DNA of 64,000 nucleotides, from assembly GCA_035551355.1 (NCBI GenBank), contig DASZNF010000071.1, forward strand, positions 45,508 through 109,507. The letters run 5' to 3'. This DNA is from DATATV01 sp035551355 (GTDB lineage Bacteria; Actinomycetota; Actinomycetes; Mycobacteriales; Pseudonocardiaceae). Under the pieces are notes generated by a model. That model ran no database searches and was not told the origin of the DNA. It worked only from the letters and a program-made list of their open reading frames with translations. Shown here piece by piece: positions 1 through 8,575 of the stretch. A program made the position numbers and the translations under genes. Every line of letters starts with the position of its first letter. Position 1 is the first letter of the stretch.

Positions 1-250
1 CCCGGCGGACCAGCCGTTTGCTCAGCACATTGGCGCTGACACTGGCCACGCCGAGCGCGACCAGTCCGCGCAGCGCGGCCCGCCGGGCCTGGCGGTTGCC
101 GGTGGCCGCCAGCGCGGCGGCCACCGCTTCCCAGAGCACACCGTGGTTGGCCGCCCGGCTCAGCGCGGGCATGGTCCGGTCGAGCGCCGCCGACCGGTGA
201 CCGGCCACCCGGCGCAGAATTCTGAGGTCCAGCTCGCCAACCCAGCTCAT
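1..250 (-). CDS. PAP2-family membrane phosphatase, N-terminal part (partial)
   Basis: Only the first 83 residues are in the window; the gene runs off the left edge. It opens MSWVGELDLRILRRV and continues with an Arg/Ala-rich helix containing LSRAANHGVLW and ending near LSKRLVRR. This resembles the N-terminus of actinobacterial PAP2 (phosphatidic acid phosphatase type 2) proteins, often fused to a diacylglycerol-kinase domain, which dephosphorylate lipid or prenyl phosphates at the membrane. The ATG at 250-248 is the first start before the Ser/Ala-rich helix. The catalytic KX6RP and histidine motifs lie outside the window, so activity cannot be judged. It could be a plain PAP2 protein or a PAP2-kinase fusion. 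Confidence 0.6.
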   Translation of the reverse strand, partial: MSWVGELDLRILRRVAGHRSAALDRTMPALSRAANHGVLWEAVAAALAATGNRQARRAALRGLVALGVASVSANVLSKRLVRR

Positions 251-328
251 TTCAAGACCCTAACCGGGCGCGGCCCGCCGCGCGGGGTCGGTGAACCCCG
301 GGTGCGACGGGCCGCAGCGGAAAAGGCT

Positions 329-1483
329 TCAGCGCTCCAGAGCGGGACGCTGGTCCTCGTCGGTGTCGTCCTCGTCCGGGTTCGGGCGCTTGACGTCCGA
401 GTTGTTGCCGGACAGACCCTTCTTCACCGAGTCCAAAATGGACATACCCTGGCCGACCAGGCCCGCGGCCAGCTCGCCGAGACCGTCGGAACCGTTGAGG
501 ATGTTGACGTTCGCGCCGGACAGCCCGCGGGAGGCCTCTCGCACGATCTGCGGCAGCTGCGCGATCAGCGCCTGGTCCAGTGCCACCCGGTTGTTCGACG
601 CGGCCGCGGCGGCCTGGATACGCATCTTCTGCGCCTCGGCCTCGGCCAGGATGCGCACCTTCTCCGCCTCGGCCTCGGCCGGGCGGACCACCTCGGAGAC
701 CAGTTGCTGCTGGCGCAGCTCGGCGTTGCGCTGGGCCAGTTCGGTCTGCATGGCGATGACCTGGCGCTGCGCCTGGGCCTGAGCCAGCGGGCCGGACTGG
801 CTGGCCTCGGCCTGTGCCTTGTCCACCTCGGCCTTGTACCGCGCCTGCACGACCGCGGTCTGCCGGGCGTACTCGGCCTGCTGCCGCTGCGACTCCTGCT
901 CGGCCTGCGCGGCCAACTGGTTGGACTGGGCCTGGGCGATCTGCGCCTTCTGCTGGATCGTCGCGTTGTGCGGGGCGGCCATGGCCGCGATGTAGCCCAG
1001 CTTCATATCGTCGATGGACTGGATCTGCAGCGAGTCGACGGTCAGGCCGATCTTGGCCATCTCCTCCTTCGACCCGTCCAGCACCTCGGTGGCCAGCTTC
1101 TGCCGCTCGGTCACTATTTCCTCGACGGTCATCGAGCCGACGATCGAGCGCAGGTGACCGGCGAAGATCCGGCCGGTCAGCACCGACATCTGATCCTGGT
1201 CGGACAGGAACCGCTGGCCCGCGTTGACGATGCTCTCCTCGTCGTTGCCCACCTTGAACGCGATCACCGCGCGCACGTTCAGCGCGATGCCCTGGCGGGT
1301 CACGCAGGCCTCGGCGACCTCCGCCTCGCACATGGCGAGGGTGAGGAACCGGACCTTGCGGAAGAACGGGAACACGAACTTGCCGTGCCCGGTGACCACC
1401 CGGAACGGCAGTCCCTCCCGGCTGCCCCGGCCACCGGAGATCAGCATCGCTTGATCGGGTGCGGGAACGTGGTAGCCAAACAT
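329..1483 (-). CDS. Flotillin-like SPFH/band-7 membrane scaffold protein
   Basis: A 384-residue protein. Residues about 1-150 form an SPFH/band-7 domain (start MFGYHVPAPDQAMLISGG). They are followed by a long Ala/Glu/Gln-rich coiled coil (about 150-310) with AEAEAEKVRILAEAEAQKMR repeats typical of flotillins. A Gly-rich segment and an acidic, charged tail complete it. Flotillins sit on the inner face of the membrane and organise lipid microdomains. A strong SD (AGGAGA) lies 6 nt before the ATG. It directly follows an NfeD-like gene (9 bp gap), the pairing widely seen for flotillin operons in bacteria. There is no N-terminal hydrophobic hairpin, so attachment may depend on the NfeD partner or acylation (inference). 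Confidence 0.88.
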   Translation of the reverse strand: MFGYHVPAPDQAMLISGGRGSREGLPFRVVTGHGKFVFPFFRKVRFLTLAMCEAEVAEACVTRQGIALNVRAVIAFKVGNDEESIVNAGQRFLSDQDQMSVLTGRIFAGHLRSIVGSMTVEEIVTERQKLATEVLDGSKEEMAKIGLTVDSLQIQSIDDMKLGYIAAMAAPHNATIQQKAQIAQAQSNQLAAQAEQESQRQQAEYARQTAVVQARYKAEVDKAQAEASQSGPLAQAQAQRQVIAMQTELAQRNAELRQQQLVSEVVRPAEAEAEKVRILAEAEAQKMRIQAAAAASNNRVALDQALIAQLPQIVREASRGLSGANVNILNGSDGLGELAAGLVGQGMSILDSVKKGLSGNNSDVKRPNPDEDDTDEDQRPALER

Positions 1484-1492
1484 GTGTTTCTC

Positions 1493-1735
1493 CTAGTCAG
1501 AAAACCCCAACAGCGCGGTGGAGGGTTCGGTCCATCTGACCACGTTGACCGCCCGCGCCCCTCGGGTTTCCACCACCAGCACGGCAGTGCCCTTGGGCAT
1601 CGGTTCGTCGGACCACGCCAGGTAGGTCTCGGAACCACCACGAATCTTGATCAGGACTTCACCGGGCCCGTCCGGCCCGCGGGTACCGACGGTGAGGGTA
1701 CCGACGCGGCCGATTGTCGCCGGGTCTCCGCCCAT
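1493..1735 (-). CDS. NfeD-like OB-fold protein (short form)
   Basis: An 80-residue protein starting MGGDPATIGRVGTLTVGTRG and ending in the beta-rich NfeD C-terminal (OB-fold) pattern: a G-x-A/T-x-L-x-V core, then VLVVETRGARAVNVVRW. It lacks the membrane and protease parts of full-length NfeD. NfeD partners act with SPFH/flotillin proteins, and the flotillin gene begins 9 bp downstream on the same strand. The start at 1735 has an upstream AAGGGAA. A longer reading from 1849 is possible but adds low-complexity sequence. The assignment rests on the domain pattern and on context. Confidence 0.7.
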   Translation of the reverse strand: MGGDPATIGRVGTLTVGTRGPDGPGEVLIKIRGGSETYLAWSDEPMPKGTAVLVVETRGARAVNVVRWTEPSTALLGFSD

Positions 1736-1923
1736 CACGCGTTCCCTTTCTCCTCCACTACCAACCGTCGTCACGTTAGCGCTGTGCTGACCTTGTGCGC
1801 CGGTCATTCCGGCAAGCGTTGGGCAGATATCCCGGAAAGTGGGGACCAATTCCTCCTTGGTTGCCAGACCGAGGGGTTCACCATGGAGGGCTGCAGCCGA
1901 ACCGACGAAGAGGAGGCAGCAAC

Positions 1924-3144
1924 GTGGCTGGCAACAGGGCAGTGACTTACCTTGGGCCCGGCAAGGTCGAGGTGCACACCATCGACTATCCGGATCTGGA
2001 ACTGCACGACGGGCCGGGCGTGCACCCGGCCAACATCGGCCGCAAATGTGAACATGGCGTGATCCTCAAGGTCGTCTCCACCAACATCTGCGGTTCCGAC
2101 CAGCACATGGTGCGCGGCCGCACCACCGCTCCCTCGGGCCTGGTCCTCGGGCACGAGATCACCGGCGAGGTCGTGGAGACCGGCCGGGACGTGGAGTTCG
2201 TGAAGGTGGGTGATGTGGCCTCGGTGCCGTTCAACATCGCCTGCGGGCGCTGCCGGATGTGCAAGGAAGGGCACACCGGCGTGTGCCTGAACGTCAATCC
2301 GGCCCGGCCGGGCGCCGCCTACGGCTACGTGGACATGGGCGGCTGGGTCGGCGGCCAGGCCGAGTACGTGATGGTGCCCTACGCCGACTGGAACCTGCTG
2401 GTGTTCCCCGACCGCGATCAGGCCATGGCCAAGATTCGTGACCTGACCATGCTCTCGGACATCTTCCCCACCGGCTACCACGGCGCGGTGACCGCCGGGG
2501 TCACCTCCGGCTCCACGGTGTACGTCGCCGGGGCGGGACCGGTGGGCCTGGCCGCGGCGCACTCCGCGCAGTTCCTCGGCGCGGCCGTGGTGATCGTCGG
2601 GGACATGAACAAGGACCGGCTGGCCCAGGCCCGCAGTTTCGGGTGCGAGACCGTGGATCTCAACGCCGACGCCGAACTGTCCGACCAGGTCGAGCAGATC
2701 CTGGGCGTGCCCGAGGTGGACGCCGCGGTGGACGCGGTGGGCTTCGAGGCCCGGGGGCACGGCGCGGGCGCGGGCGAGGCCCCGGCCACCGTGCTCAACT
2801 CGATCATGGGCATCACCCGCGCGGCGGGCAAGCTGGGCATCCCCGGCCTGTACGTCACCGGTGACCCGGGCGCGGCGGACGACGCGGCCAAGGAGGGCTC
2901 GCTGTCCATCCGGATCGGCCTGGGCTGGGCGAAATCGCACTCGTTCACCACCGGCCAGTGCCCGGTGATGCGATACCACCGCGGGCTGATGAACGCGATC
3001 CTGCGGGACAAGGTGCACATCGCCGACGCGGTGAACGCCACGGTGATCTCGCTGGACGACGCGCCGCGCGGCTACGCCGAGTTCGACAGCGGGGTGGCCC
3101 GCAAGTTCATCATCGATCCGCACGGGATGGTCGCGGCCCGGTAA
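1924..3144 (+). CDS. fdhA: Glutathione-independent zinc formaldehyde dehydrogenase
   Basis: A 406-residue zinc-binding medium-chain dehydrogenase, nearly collinear with Pseudomonas putida formaldehyde dehydrogenase (about 399 aa). That enzyme oxidises formaldehyde to formate with tightly bound NAD and no glutathione. The N-terminus reads GNRAVTYLGPGKVEVHTIDYP. The catalytic zinc segment is STNICGSDQHMVRGRT and the second zinc cluster CGRCRMCKEGHTGVC. The Rossmann motif is VYVAGAGPVGLAAAHSAQ, and the family signature AVDAVGFEARGHG is intact. The GTG at 1924 is chosen because GAGGAGGC lies 6 nt upstream and the alignment starts here. It appears monocistronic, ending at a hairpin shared with the convergent catalase gene. 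Confidence 0.93.
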   Translation: MAGNRAVTYLGPGKVEVHTIDYPDLELHDGPGVHPANIGRKCEHGVILKVVSTNICGSDQHMVRGRTTAPSGLVLGHEITGEVVETGRDVEFVKVGDVASVPFNIACGRCRMCKEGHTGVCLNVNPARPGAAYGYVDMGGWVGGQAEYVMVPYADWNLLVFPDRDQAMAKIRDLTMLSDIFPTGYHGAVTAGVTSGSTVYVAGAGPVGLAAAHSAQFLGAAVVIVGDMNKDRLAQARSFGCETVDLNADAELSDQVEQILGVPEVDAAVDAVGFEARGHGAGAGEAPATVLNSIMGITRAAGKLGIPGLYVTGDPGAADDAAKEGSLSIRIGLGWAKSHSFTTGQCPVMRYHRGLMNAILRDKVHIADAVNATVISLDDAPRGYAEFDSGVARKFIIDPHGMVAAR

Positions 3145-3149
3145 CCCGA

Positions 3150-3194
3150 CAACCGTATGGCGCACCACTGGATTCGGTGTGCGCCATGCGGTTG
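3150..3194. terminator. Inverted repeat between fdhA and catalase, probable bidirectional terminator
   Basis: A 16-bp stem: left arm 3150-3165 (CAACCGTATGGCGCAC) and right arm 3179-3194, with one G-T mismatch and a 13-nt loop. It starts 5 bp after the fdhA stop and lies about 30 bp past the catalase stop, as expected for a shared terminator. There is no U-tract, which is common in very GC-rich actinomycetes. Confidence 0.7.
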
Positions 3195-3223
3195 TGCGTC
3201 GGGCCATACGGTTGTGCGTCGGT
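3184..3223. repeat. Two 20-bp direct repeats
   Basis: CCATGCGGTTGTGCGTCGGG (3184-3203) is followed immediately by a copy at 3204-3223 that differs at two positions. The first copy overlaps the right arm of the terminator stem. The head-to-tail arrangement suggests local duplication of the terminator arm. Confidence 0.75.
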
Positions 3224-3226
3224 ACG

Positions 3227-4747
3227 TCAGGCTTTCTGCTGCATGCTCGTGCGGGCCGGGTTGCCCTGCTCGCCCGCCTTCGGGTCGGACTCCTTCGCCT
3301 TCTCCCGCACACCGGACTCGATCTTGCCGCCCAGGTCCTTGTCCACGTTGCGCCAGTACTCGAACGCCCGGGCCAGCACCGGCTCGCTCACCCCGTTGAG
3401 CAGGTGGCCGACCACGTTGTCCACCAACCGTTCCCGGGCCGCGTCGTCGAGCACCTCGCGGACCATGGTGCCGGCCTGGCCCCAGTCGTCGTCCTGCTCG
3501 TGCGAGACGTAGGCGGTGCGGACCAGATCACCGTCGGCGTGCCAGCTCGGGGCGGTGTACCGGGTGCTGTCCGCCCGCGGACCGCCCTTGGAGTTGGGCG
3601 CGTACACCGGGTCCGCCACATTGGTGTAGCGCATCGCGCCGTCCTTGCTGTAGCTGTGCACGGGCGAGACCGACGCGTTCACCGGCAGCTGCCGGTAGTT
3701 CGCGCCGATGCGGTAGCGGTGCGCGTCGGCGTAGGAGAACAACCGGCCCAACAGCATCCGGTCCGGGCTCGGGCCGATGCCGGGCACCAGGTTGTTCGGC
3801 TCGAACGCGGCCTGCTCGATCTCGGTGTGGTGGTCGGTCGGGTTGCGGTCCAGGGTCATCCTGCCGACCTCGATCAGCGGGTAGTCCTGGTGCGACCAGA
3901 TCTTGGTCAGGTCGAACGGGTTGAACTTGTAGGTCTTGGCGTCCTCGAACGGCATGATCTGCATGTACAGCGTCCAACTGGGATGGTCGCCGCGCTCGAT
4001 CGCCTCGAACAGGTCGCGGGTGTGGTAGTCGGTGTCGGCCGAGGCCATCTGGTCGGCCTCGTGCTGGGTGAAGAACTCGATGCCCTGGTCGGTCTTGAAG
4101 TGGTACTTCACCCAGAACTTCTCGTCCTTGGCGTTGGTCCACAGGTAGGTGTGCGAGCTGTACCCGTTCATGTGCCGCCAGGTGCGCGGAATGCCGCGGT
4201 CACCCATCAGCCAGGTCACCTGGTGGGCCGACTCCGGGGACAGCGTCCAGAAGTCCCACTGCATGTCGTGGTCGCGCAGGTTGTTGTCGGCGCGGCGCTT
4301 CTGCGAGCGGATGAAGTGCTGGAACTTCATCGGGTCCTTGACGAAGAACACCGGGGTGTTGTTGCCGACCATGTCGTAGACACCCTCGGTGGTGTAGAAC
4401 TTCAGCGCGAAACCGCGCGGGTCCCGCCAGGTGTCGGGGCTGCCCCGCTCACCGGCCACGGTGGAGAACCGGGCCACCATGCGGGTGGTCGTGCCCGGCT
4501 GGAAGACCGCCGCCCTGGTGTAGGCGCTGACGTCGTTGGTCACCTCGAACCGGCCGAACGCCCCGCTGCCCTTGGCGTGCGGCTGCCGCTCGGGCACCCG
4601 CTCGCGGTTGAACTGCGCCATCTGTTCGATCAGATAGCTGTCCTGCAACAGGATCGGCCCGCCGGGGCCGACGGTCAGTGAGTGTTCGTCGCTTTCGACC
4701 GGGATACCGGCATCCGTGGTCGTCGGCTCGAATTCGGTGCCCGTCAT
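3227..4747 (-). CDS. katA: Monofunctional heme catalase (clade 3-type)
   Basis: A 506-residue small-subunit catalase that dismutates hydrogen peroxide in the cytoplasm. The distal His lies in ERQPHAKGSGAFG (His58). The distal Asn is in YDMVGNNTPVFF, and the proximal heme Tyr region reads RLFSYADAHRYRIGANYRQL. PVNASVSPVHSY and the NADPH-binding region are also present. Length and motifs match full-length KatA. The ATG at 4747 follows GGGAGGCAG at good spacing. About 100 bp upstream, on the same strand, are the remains of a peroxiredoxin gene, so this locus once encoded two peroxide-detoxifying enzymes. No Fur-family regulator is adjacent. Confidence 0.95.
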   Translation of the reverse strand: MTGTEFEPTTTDAGIPVESDEHSLTVGPGGPILLQDSYLIEQMAQFNRERVPERQPHAKGSGAFGRFEVTNDVSAYTRAAVFQPGTTTRMVARFSTVAGERGSPDTWRDPRGFALKFYTTEGVYDMVGNNTPVFFVKDPMKFQHFIRSQKRRADNNLRDHDMQWDFWTLSPESAHQVTWLMGDRGIPRTWRHMNGYSSHTYLWTNAKDEKFWVKYHFKTDQGIEFFTQHEADQMASADTDYHTRDLFEAIERGDHPSWTLYMQIMPFEDAKTYKFNPFDLTKIWSHQDYPLIEVGRMTLDRNPTDHHTEIEQAAFEPNNLVPGIGPSPDRMLLGRLFSYADAHRYRIGANYRQLPVNASVSPVHSYSKDGAMRYTNVADPVYAPNSKGGPRADSTRYTAPSWHADGDLVRTAYVSHEQDDDWGQAGTMVREVLDDAARERLVDNVVGHLLNGVSEPVLARAFEYWRNVDKDLGGKIESGVREKAKESDPKAGEQGNPARTSMQQKA

Positions 4748-4841
4748 TCTGCCTCCCTGACCAGTTTCTGGAACGAGTCAAGACTAGGCGTACCCGGGCA
4801 GTCCCGGTTGTAATCACCGGTGCGGCGAAAAGATGGCGAAT

Positions 4842-5045
4842 TCAGCCGTGTGAGTGGGCCCGCAGCGCGGCCAGCGCCTGGTCGGCGTGCAACTGCATAC
4901 GCAGTTCGCTCTTGATCACCTCGACGATCGTCCGGCCGGCGCCGATCACGAAGGTGCGCCGCTCGACCGGCAGCGGGCCGAACCGCCTGCGCCCCCGAAC
5001 TGCCGGGCCACCACGCCATCGTGCTCGCCGCCGACCGCGCCAACC
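4842..5045 (-). pseudogene. Peroxiredoxin (AhpC/TSA-type) C-terminal remnant, frameshifted
   Basis: The reverse strand encodes a clear peroxiredoxin C-terminus: RRRFGPLPVERRTFVIGAG, then IVEVIKSELRMQLHADQALAAL, ending at the stop at 4842-4844. Immediately upstream the matching preceding segment (HDGVVARQFG, compare DxDGxVARxFGV of the family) is in a different reading frame, and the N-terminal two thirds, with the peroxidatic Cys motif, is absent. No convincing start codon precedes it. I read this as a gene that lost its 5' part and took a frameshift. The following + strand ORF starts just beyond the break. Confidence 0.68.
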
Positions 5046-5082
5046 GAGCGGGCGGGCCCGGGTACCGGCATCATCGTTCGAC

Positions 5083-5529
5083 ATGACCGAAGGCATTTCC
5101 GGAGCACCCATCCGCTCGCCCGACCAGATCGGTCCGATGCCCCGGGGCGAACTGTTCGCCTGGTTCGACCGGCTCGCCGAGTCCGAGGCCGAGGCCCTGC
5201 GCGCGGGCGAGGCCCCGCCCGCCGAGGAGTTGTGGACCCAGCTCGCGGTGCAGACCAGGCTCGAGACCGAGGTGGTGGCCACCCGCTGGCTGCTGGTGGC
5301 GCACCTGCTGCGAGCCCGCGCGGCCGACACCTGGTGGGCTGTCGCCGAGGCGCTGAGCATGTTCAACGCCGAGGCCGCGCGCGCCGAATTCCTCAAGTGG
5401 GTGACCAGCCAGGTCGATCTGCACGTGCAGTCACCGGAGTACGGCCTGACCGACGAGACCGCGTACGAACTCCGTGAGATGGCGCACGCCCTGCCGCCCA
5501 GCGACCCGGAACACGACACCCCGGTCTGA
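5083..5529 (+). CDS. Hypothetical protein, 148 aa, mostly helical
   Basis: I do not recognise a family. The predicted protein begins MTEGISGAPIRSP and is rich in Ala, Glu and Leu, with amphipathic helices such as LETEVVATRWLLVAHLLRAR and FLKWVTSQVDLHVQ; there is no signal peptide or membrane segment. Codon positions are strongly GC3-biased, supporting real coding. The frame is open upstream to 4678, but that part overlaps the peroxiredoxin remnant on the other strand, and the ATG at 5083 is the first plausible start. Its SD is poor, so the start is uncertain. It is convergent with the acyl-CoA oxidase gene (15 bp apart). Confidence 0.6.
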   Translation: MTEGISGAPIRSPDQIGPMPRGELFAWFDRLAESEAEALRAGEAPPAEELWTQLAVQTRLETEVVATRWLLVAHLLRARAADTWWAVAEALSMFNAEAARAEFLKWVTSQVDLHVQSPEYGLTDETAYELREMAHALPPSDPEHDTPV

Positions 5530-5543
5530 GGCCGGATGTGGTG

Positions 5544-7514
5544 TCACAGCAGGGTCTGGTCGTGGGCCCACTGGGCGTCCTGGCGGTCCGGCTCCTCGCG
5601 CAGAATGGCCGCGTCCAGGAACCGTTCCGGCACCGCGAAGGCGTCCACCAGAGTGCGGGCGTGCGGGCGCAACCGCTGGCACAGGGCATTGACCGCCCCG
5701 TTGACCTGCTTGCTCCGGGCCGGGGTCAGCCGGTTGTGGCCGAGGAACCAGGCCAGATCGGCCTCGATGTTGCTCAGCACGTACAGATCGCACACCCGCT
5801 CCAGCAGTTCCCTGGCCGCCGGATCGTCGCACCGGTCGATGGCCGCCACGAACGCCTCCAGCACCACCCGGTCGGTGTGCACCCGGCCGGCGCGCAGCAC
5901 GTGGTCTTGGGCGTCGTTGAACACCGCGAACGGGTCGGCGTCCCCGGAGGCGGCCCGGCGCAGCCTGCGGGCCAGCCCGTCCAGCACGTGCTCCTCGCGG
6001 TCCTCGAACGCGCGCACCTGCCAGGCCCGGTCGTAGAGCGCGTCCTCGCCGTCCTTGCCCGGCGTCGCGGTCAGCCGGTTGATCACCGCGCGGGCCGCAG
6101 TCCGCTCGATCACTGCGCCGACGAACTGCTCGGCCACGAACCGCGCGGTGTCCAGCGTGCCCAGGTCCTGGAAGTGGGCGCGGTAGCTGGTCAGCAGGCC
6201 CTTGGCCACCAGCTGCAGCAGCACCGTGTTGTCGCCCTCGAATGTGGTGAACACATCGGTGTCCGCCTTGAGCTGGGGCAGCAGGTTCTCGGCCAGGTAA
6301 CCCGCGCCGCCGCAGGCTTCCCGGCAGGTCTGGATGGTCGCGGTGGCGTGCCAGGTGGCGGCCGCCTTGATCCCGGCCGCGCGGGATTCCAGCTCCCGCT
6401 GGCGGGTCTCGTCCGGTTTCTCGGCGCCCTGCAACTCGTGCAGGGTGGCGACCAGTTCCTCCTGGGCGAAGTGCAGCGCGTAGCTGGTGGCCAGCGCGGG
6501 CAGCAGGGCGCGCTGGTGGGCCAGGTAATCCAGCAGCACCACCTCGCGCTTGTCGTCCGGGCGGTTGAACTGGCGGCGGGATTCGGCGTAGCGCACCGCG
6601 ATGGCCAGCGACCGCTTGGTGGCGCTGCCCGCGCTGCCGGCCACGCTGATCCGGCCGCGGATCAACGTGCCCAGCATGGTGAAGAAGCGTTTGCCGTCGC
6701 CCTCGATCGGGCTGTCGTAGGTGCCGTCCTCGGCGACCGAACCGTAGTGGTCCAGCAACGCCTCGCGCGGCACCCGGACCTGGTCGAAGGACAACCGGCC
6801 GTTGTCCACGCCGTTCAGCCCACCCTTGCGGCCACAGTCCTCAATGGACACTCGGGGACGCGGATTGCCGTCGGCGTCCCGGATCGGCACCAGCAGCGCG
6901 TGCACCCCATGGTTCTCGCCCCGGGTGATCAGCTGCGCGAACACCGCGGCCATCCGGCCGTCCCGTGCGGCGTTGCCGATGTAGTCCTTGCGGGCGCCCG
7001 GATGCGGGGTGTGCACCACGAATTCCCGGGTGTCCGGGTCGTAGGTCGCCGTGGTGCGCAGGTGCTGCACGTCCGAGCCGTGGCCGGTCTCGGTCATCGC
7101 GAAACAGCCGGGCAGCGTGAGATCCATGATGTCGGCCAGGTACTTCTCGTGGTGGCGCCGGGTGCCCAGCAACTGCACCGCGCCGCCGAACAGCCCCCAC
7201 TGCACGCCGGCCTTCACCATCAGCGACAGATCGCCGAAGCCGAGCATCTCGAACGCCACCACCGAACCGCCGATGTCGCCCCCGCCGCCGTACTCGCGGT
7301 CGAAGCCAAGACGCGGGCCGTCGGTCTTGGACAGCGCCCGCAGCTGGTCGGCGACCAGGGCGCGGTGTTCTTCGGTGCTCAGCCCGGCGGCGTCCGGCTC
7401 GGCGATGGCGGCCAGCTGCTCGCGCACCAGGCCGCGCAGCTCGCCCCACCGGCCGTCCAGCACGGTGGTCAGCGCGACCGGTTCGACGCGGTCGGGAAAC
7501 GACGGCAGGTCCAC
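5544..7514 (-). CDS. Acyl-CoA oxidase/dehydrogenase-family flavoprotein
   Basis: A 656-residue protein of the acyl-CoA oxidase (ACOX) branch, longer than ordinary acyl-CoA dehydrogenases (about 380-400 aa). FAD-dependent alpha,beta-desaturation of acyl-CoA is expected, reoxidised by oxygen or an electron carrier. Visible signatures are PGCFAMTETGHGSDVQHL (FAD/substrate motif), RISVAGSAGSATKRSLAIAVRYAESRRQF, the CREACGGAGYLAENLLPQLKADTD segment near the catalytic Glu/FAD site, and FEGDNTVLLQLVAKGLL. The GTG start at 7514 has GGGAGGAACC directly upstream, and the protein begins VDLPSFPDRVEP. The gene stands alone; the adjacent 347-bp gap separates it from the Rieske operon. The physiological substrate is unknown. 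Confidence 0.88.
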   Translation of the reverse strand: MDLPSFPDRVEPVALTTVLDGRWGELRGLVREQLAAIAEPDAAGLSTEEHRALVADQLRALSKTDGPRLGFDREYGGGGDIGGSVVAFEMLGFGDLSLMVKAGVQWGLFGGAVQLLGTRRHHEKYLADIMDLTLPGCFAMTETGHGSDVQHLRTTATYDPDTREFVVHTPHPGARKDYIGNAARDGRMAAVFAQLITRGENHGVHALLVPIRDADGNPRPRVSIEDCGRKGGLNGVDNGRLSFDQVRVPREALLDHYGSVAEDGTYDSPIEGDGKRFFTMLGTLIRGRISVAGSAGSATKRSLAIAVRYAESRRQFNRPDDKREVVLLDYLAHQRALLPALATSYALHFAQEELVATLHELQGAEKPDETRQRELESRAAGIKAAATWHATATIQTCREACGGAGYLAENLLPQLKADTDVFTTFEGDNTVLLQLVAKGLLTSYRAHFQDLGTLDTARFVAEQFVGAVIERTAARAVINRLTATPGKDGEDALYDRAWQVRAFEDREEHVLDGLARRLRRAASGDADPFAVFNDAQDHVLRAGRVHTDRVVLEAFVAAIDRCDDPAARELLERVCDLYVLSNIEADLAWFLGHNRLTPARSKQVNGAVNALCQRLRPHARTLVDAFAVPERFLDAAILREEPDRQDAQWAHDQTLL

Positions 7515-7643
7515 GGTTCCTCCCGGCAGGAATGAGACGACCGGACGACCCGAGACTAGCCAGCTGAGACGGTGCGCGCAGGGTTGTGACGTGCGGCGCC
7601 GCCCGTTTGGCCGGGCGGTGAGCTGGACAGCGGCGCGAGCGCC

Positions 7644-7665
7644 GCGGCCGGCTGGGACCGGCCGC
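7644..7665. other. Short perfect hairpin
   Basis: GCGGCCGG (7644-7651), a 6-nt loop and CCGGCCGC (7658-7665); a CTTTTCT run follows 10 nt later on the + strand. It lies in the 347-bp gap 7515-7861, which otherwise shows no credible gene. It could be a weak terminator or part of the leader of the acyl-CoA oxidase gene. Confidence 0.35.
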
Positions 7666-7723
7666 GACGCCCGCTTTTCTTGGCGGTAGCCACACTTCGA
7701 TGGGTGTGATCGAGGCCCCCAGG

Positions 7724-7762
7724 CACCGTTGGGGCACTCCGGCGCGAAGTGCCCCAACGGTG
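7724..7762. terminator. Strong hairpin, probable terminator of the Rieske operon
   Basis: A perfect 15-bp stem (CACCGTTGGGGCACT at 7724-7738, complement at 7748-7762) with a 9-nt loop, about 100 bp past the Rieske stop codon on the reverse strand. On the + strand TTT follows the stem. It is the dominant structure of the gap 7515-7861. Confidence 0.65.
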
Positions 7763-7861
7763 TTTCGCATCTCGTGTGGGATGCGCTCCCTCCCCGGCGT
7801 CCTCGCGAAGAGATAGCGAGGCGGGTTACACGTTCTTGACGACGGATTTCGGCGCGGTGGA

Positions 7862-8575
7862 TCAGCGCGGGACGAAGACCTGGACGGCGCCCTCGGACTC
7901 GCGCACCTCGATCAGCGGCAGCGGTGCGAGTTCGACGGAGAGCTGGTAGTGCACGATCTCCCCGCTCATCGCGAACACCGCGTCGTGGCAGGGGCAGGCC
8001 AGCTGATGGGTGGCCGGGCGCAGCTGCAGACGGCAGCCCTGGTGGGTGCACACCGCGGACACCGCGCGCAGCCCGGTCGCGGTGCGCTGCACGAAACCGG
8101 CCACCGAGCCGAGATCGAACTCGTGGACTCCGCCCTCGGGCAGATTCTCCGAGGCCAGCACGGTCTGCCACTGCGCGCCGTCCGGGTGCAGCGTCTCCTG
8201 AGTCGGCTCGGTCTCCTCCTCGTTCTGGCCGGTCGCGCCGACCAGCCGGTCGACCGCGACCGCCCCGGCTGCAGCGCCCGCGGCGACCGCCGCGGTGATG
8301 GCCAGCCGTCTGCGCCCGAACCGGGGCTGGCGCGGCAGCGACGCGGGCTCATCAGCCGAGTCGGCCGGGTCCGTGGATTGGGCCTCGCTCGCGGCGCCGG
8401 CCAGGCGTTGTTCCAGCGCGGCAAGGAAATCCGGATCCGGATCGGCGGCGCCCGGCCGCGCGGCGATCAGGTCGATCGCGGTGCGCAGCTGCGCCGCCTC
8501 GGCCTCGGTGGCCCGGAACGGCTGCGGGCGCCGCTGGTCCAGGAGTTCTTCCGAGTACCGGTCCACCCGGTTCAT
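7862..8575 (-). CDS. Membrane-anchored Rieske [2Fe-2S] protein with anti-sigma-like N-terminus
   Basis: A 237-residue protein. Residues about 1-90 are soluble and helical (ATEAEAAQLRTAIDLIAAR). They are followed by basic GRRRLAI and a hydrophobic membrane segment (AITAAVAAGAAAGAVAVDRL). The C-terminal periplasmic/extracellular domain carries both Rieske cluster motifs, CTHQGC and CPCH. The start overlaps the stop of the ECF sigma gene by 4 bp (ATGA), so translation is coupled. That position is where an anti-sigma factor normally sits. A cytoplasmic sigma-binding N-terminus, a TM helix and a redox-sensing Fe-S domain outside would make a redox-responsive anti-sigma factor; this is inference. 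There is no zinc HxxxCxxC motif. Alternatively it is an electron-transfer protein merely co-regulated. Confidence 0.82.
   Translation of the reverse strand: MNRVDRYSEELLDQRRPQPFRATEAEAAQLRTAIDLIAARPGAADPDPDFLAALEQRLAGAASEAQSTDPADSADEPASLPRQPRFGRRRLAITAAVAAGAAAGAVAVDRLVGATGQNEEETEPTQETLHPDGAQWQTVLASENLPEGGVHEFDLGSVAGFVQRTATGLRAVSAVCTHQGCRLQLRPATHQLACPCHDAVFAMSGEIVHYQLSVELAPLPLIEVRESEGAVQVFVPR

Noticed and set aside
143..1945. 600-codon rightward frame over the flotillin/NfeD genes
   Set aside because: It is the antisense shadow of two recognised genes, made of Leu/Gly/Arg low-complexity sequence typical of GC-rich frames.
5544..8171. Possible 875-residue acyl-CoA oxidase starting far upstream
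   Set aside because: The extra 219 residues run through two hairpins and into the Rieske gene; similarity starts at VDLPSFPDRVEP, where GTG 7514 has a strong SD.
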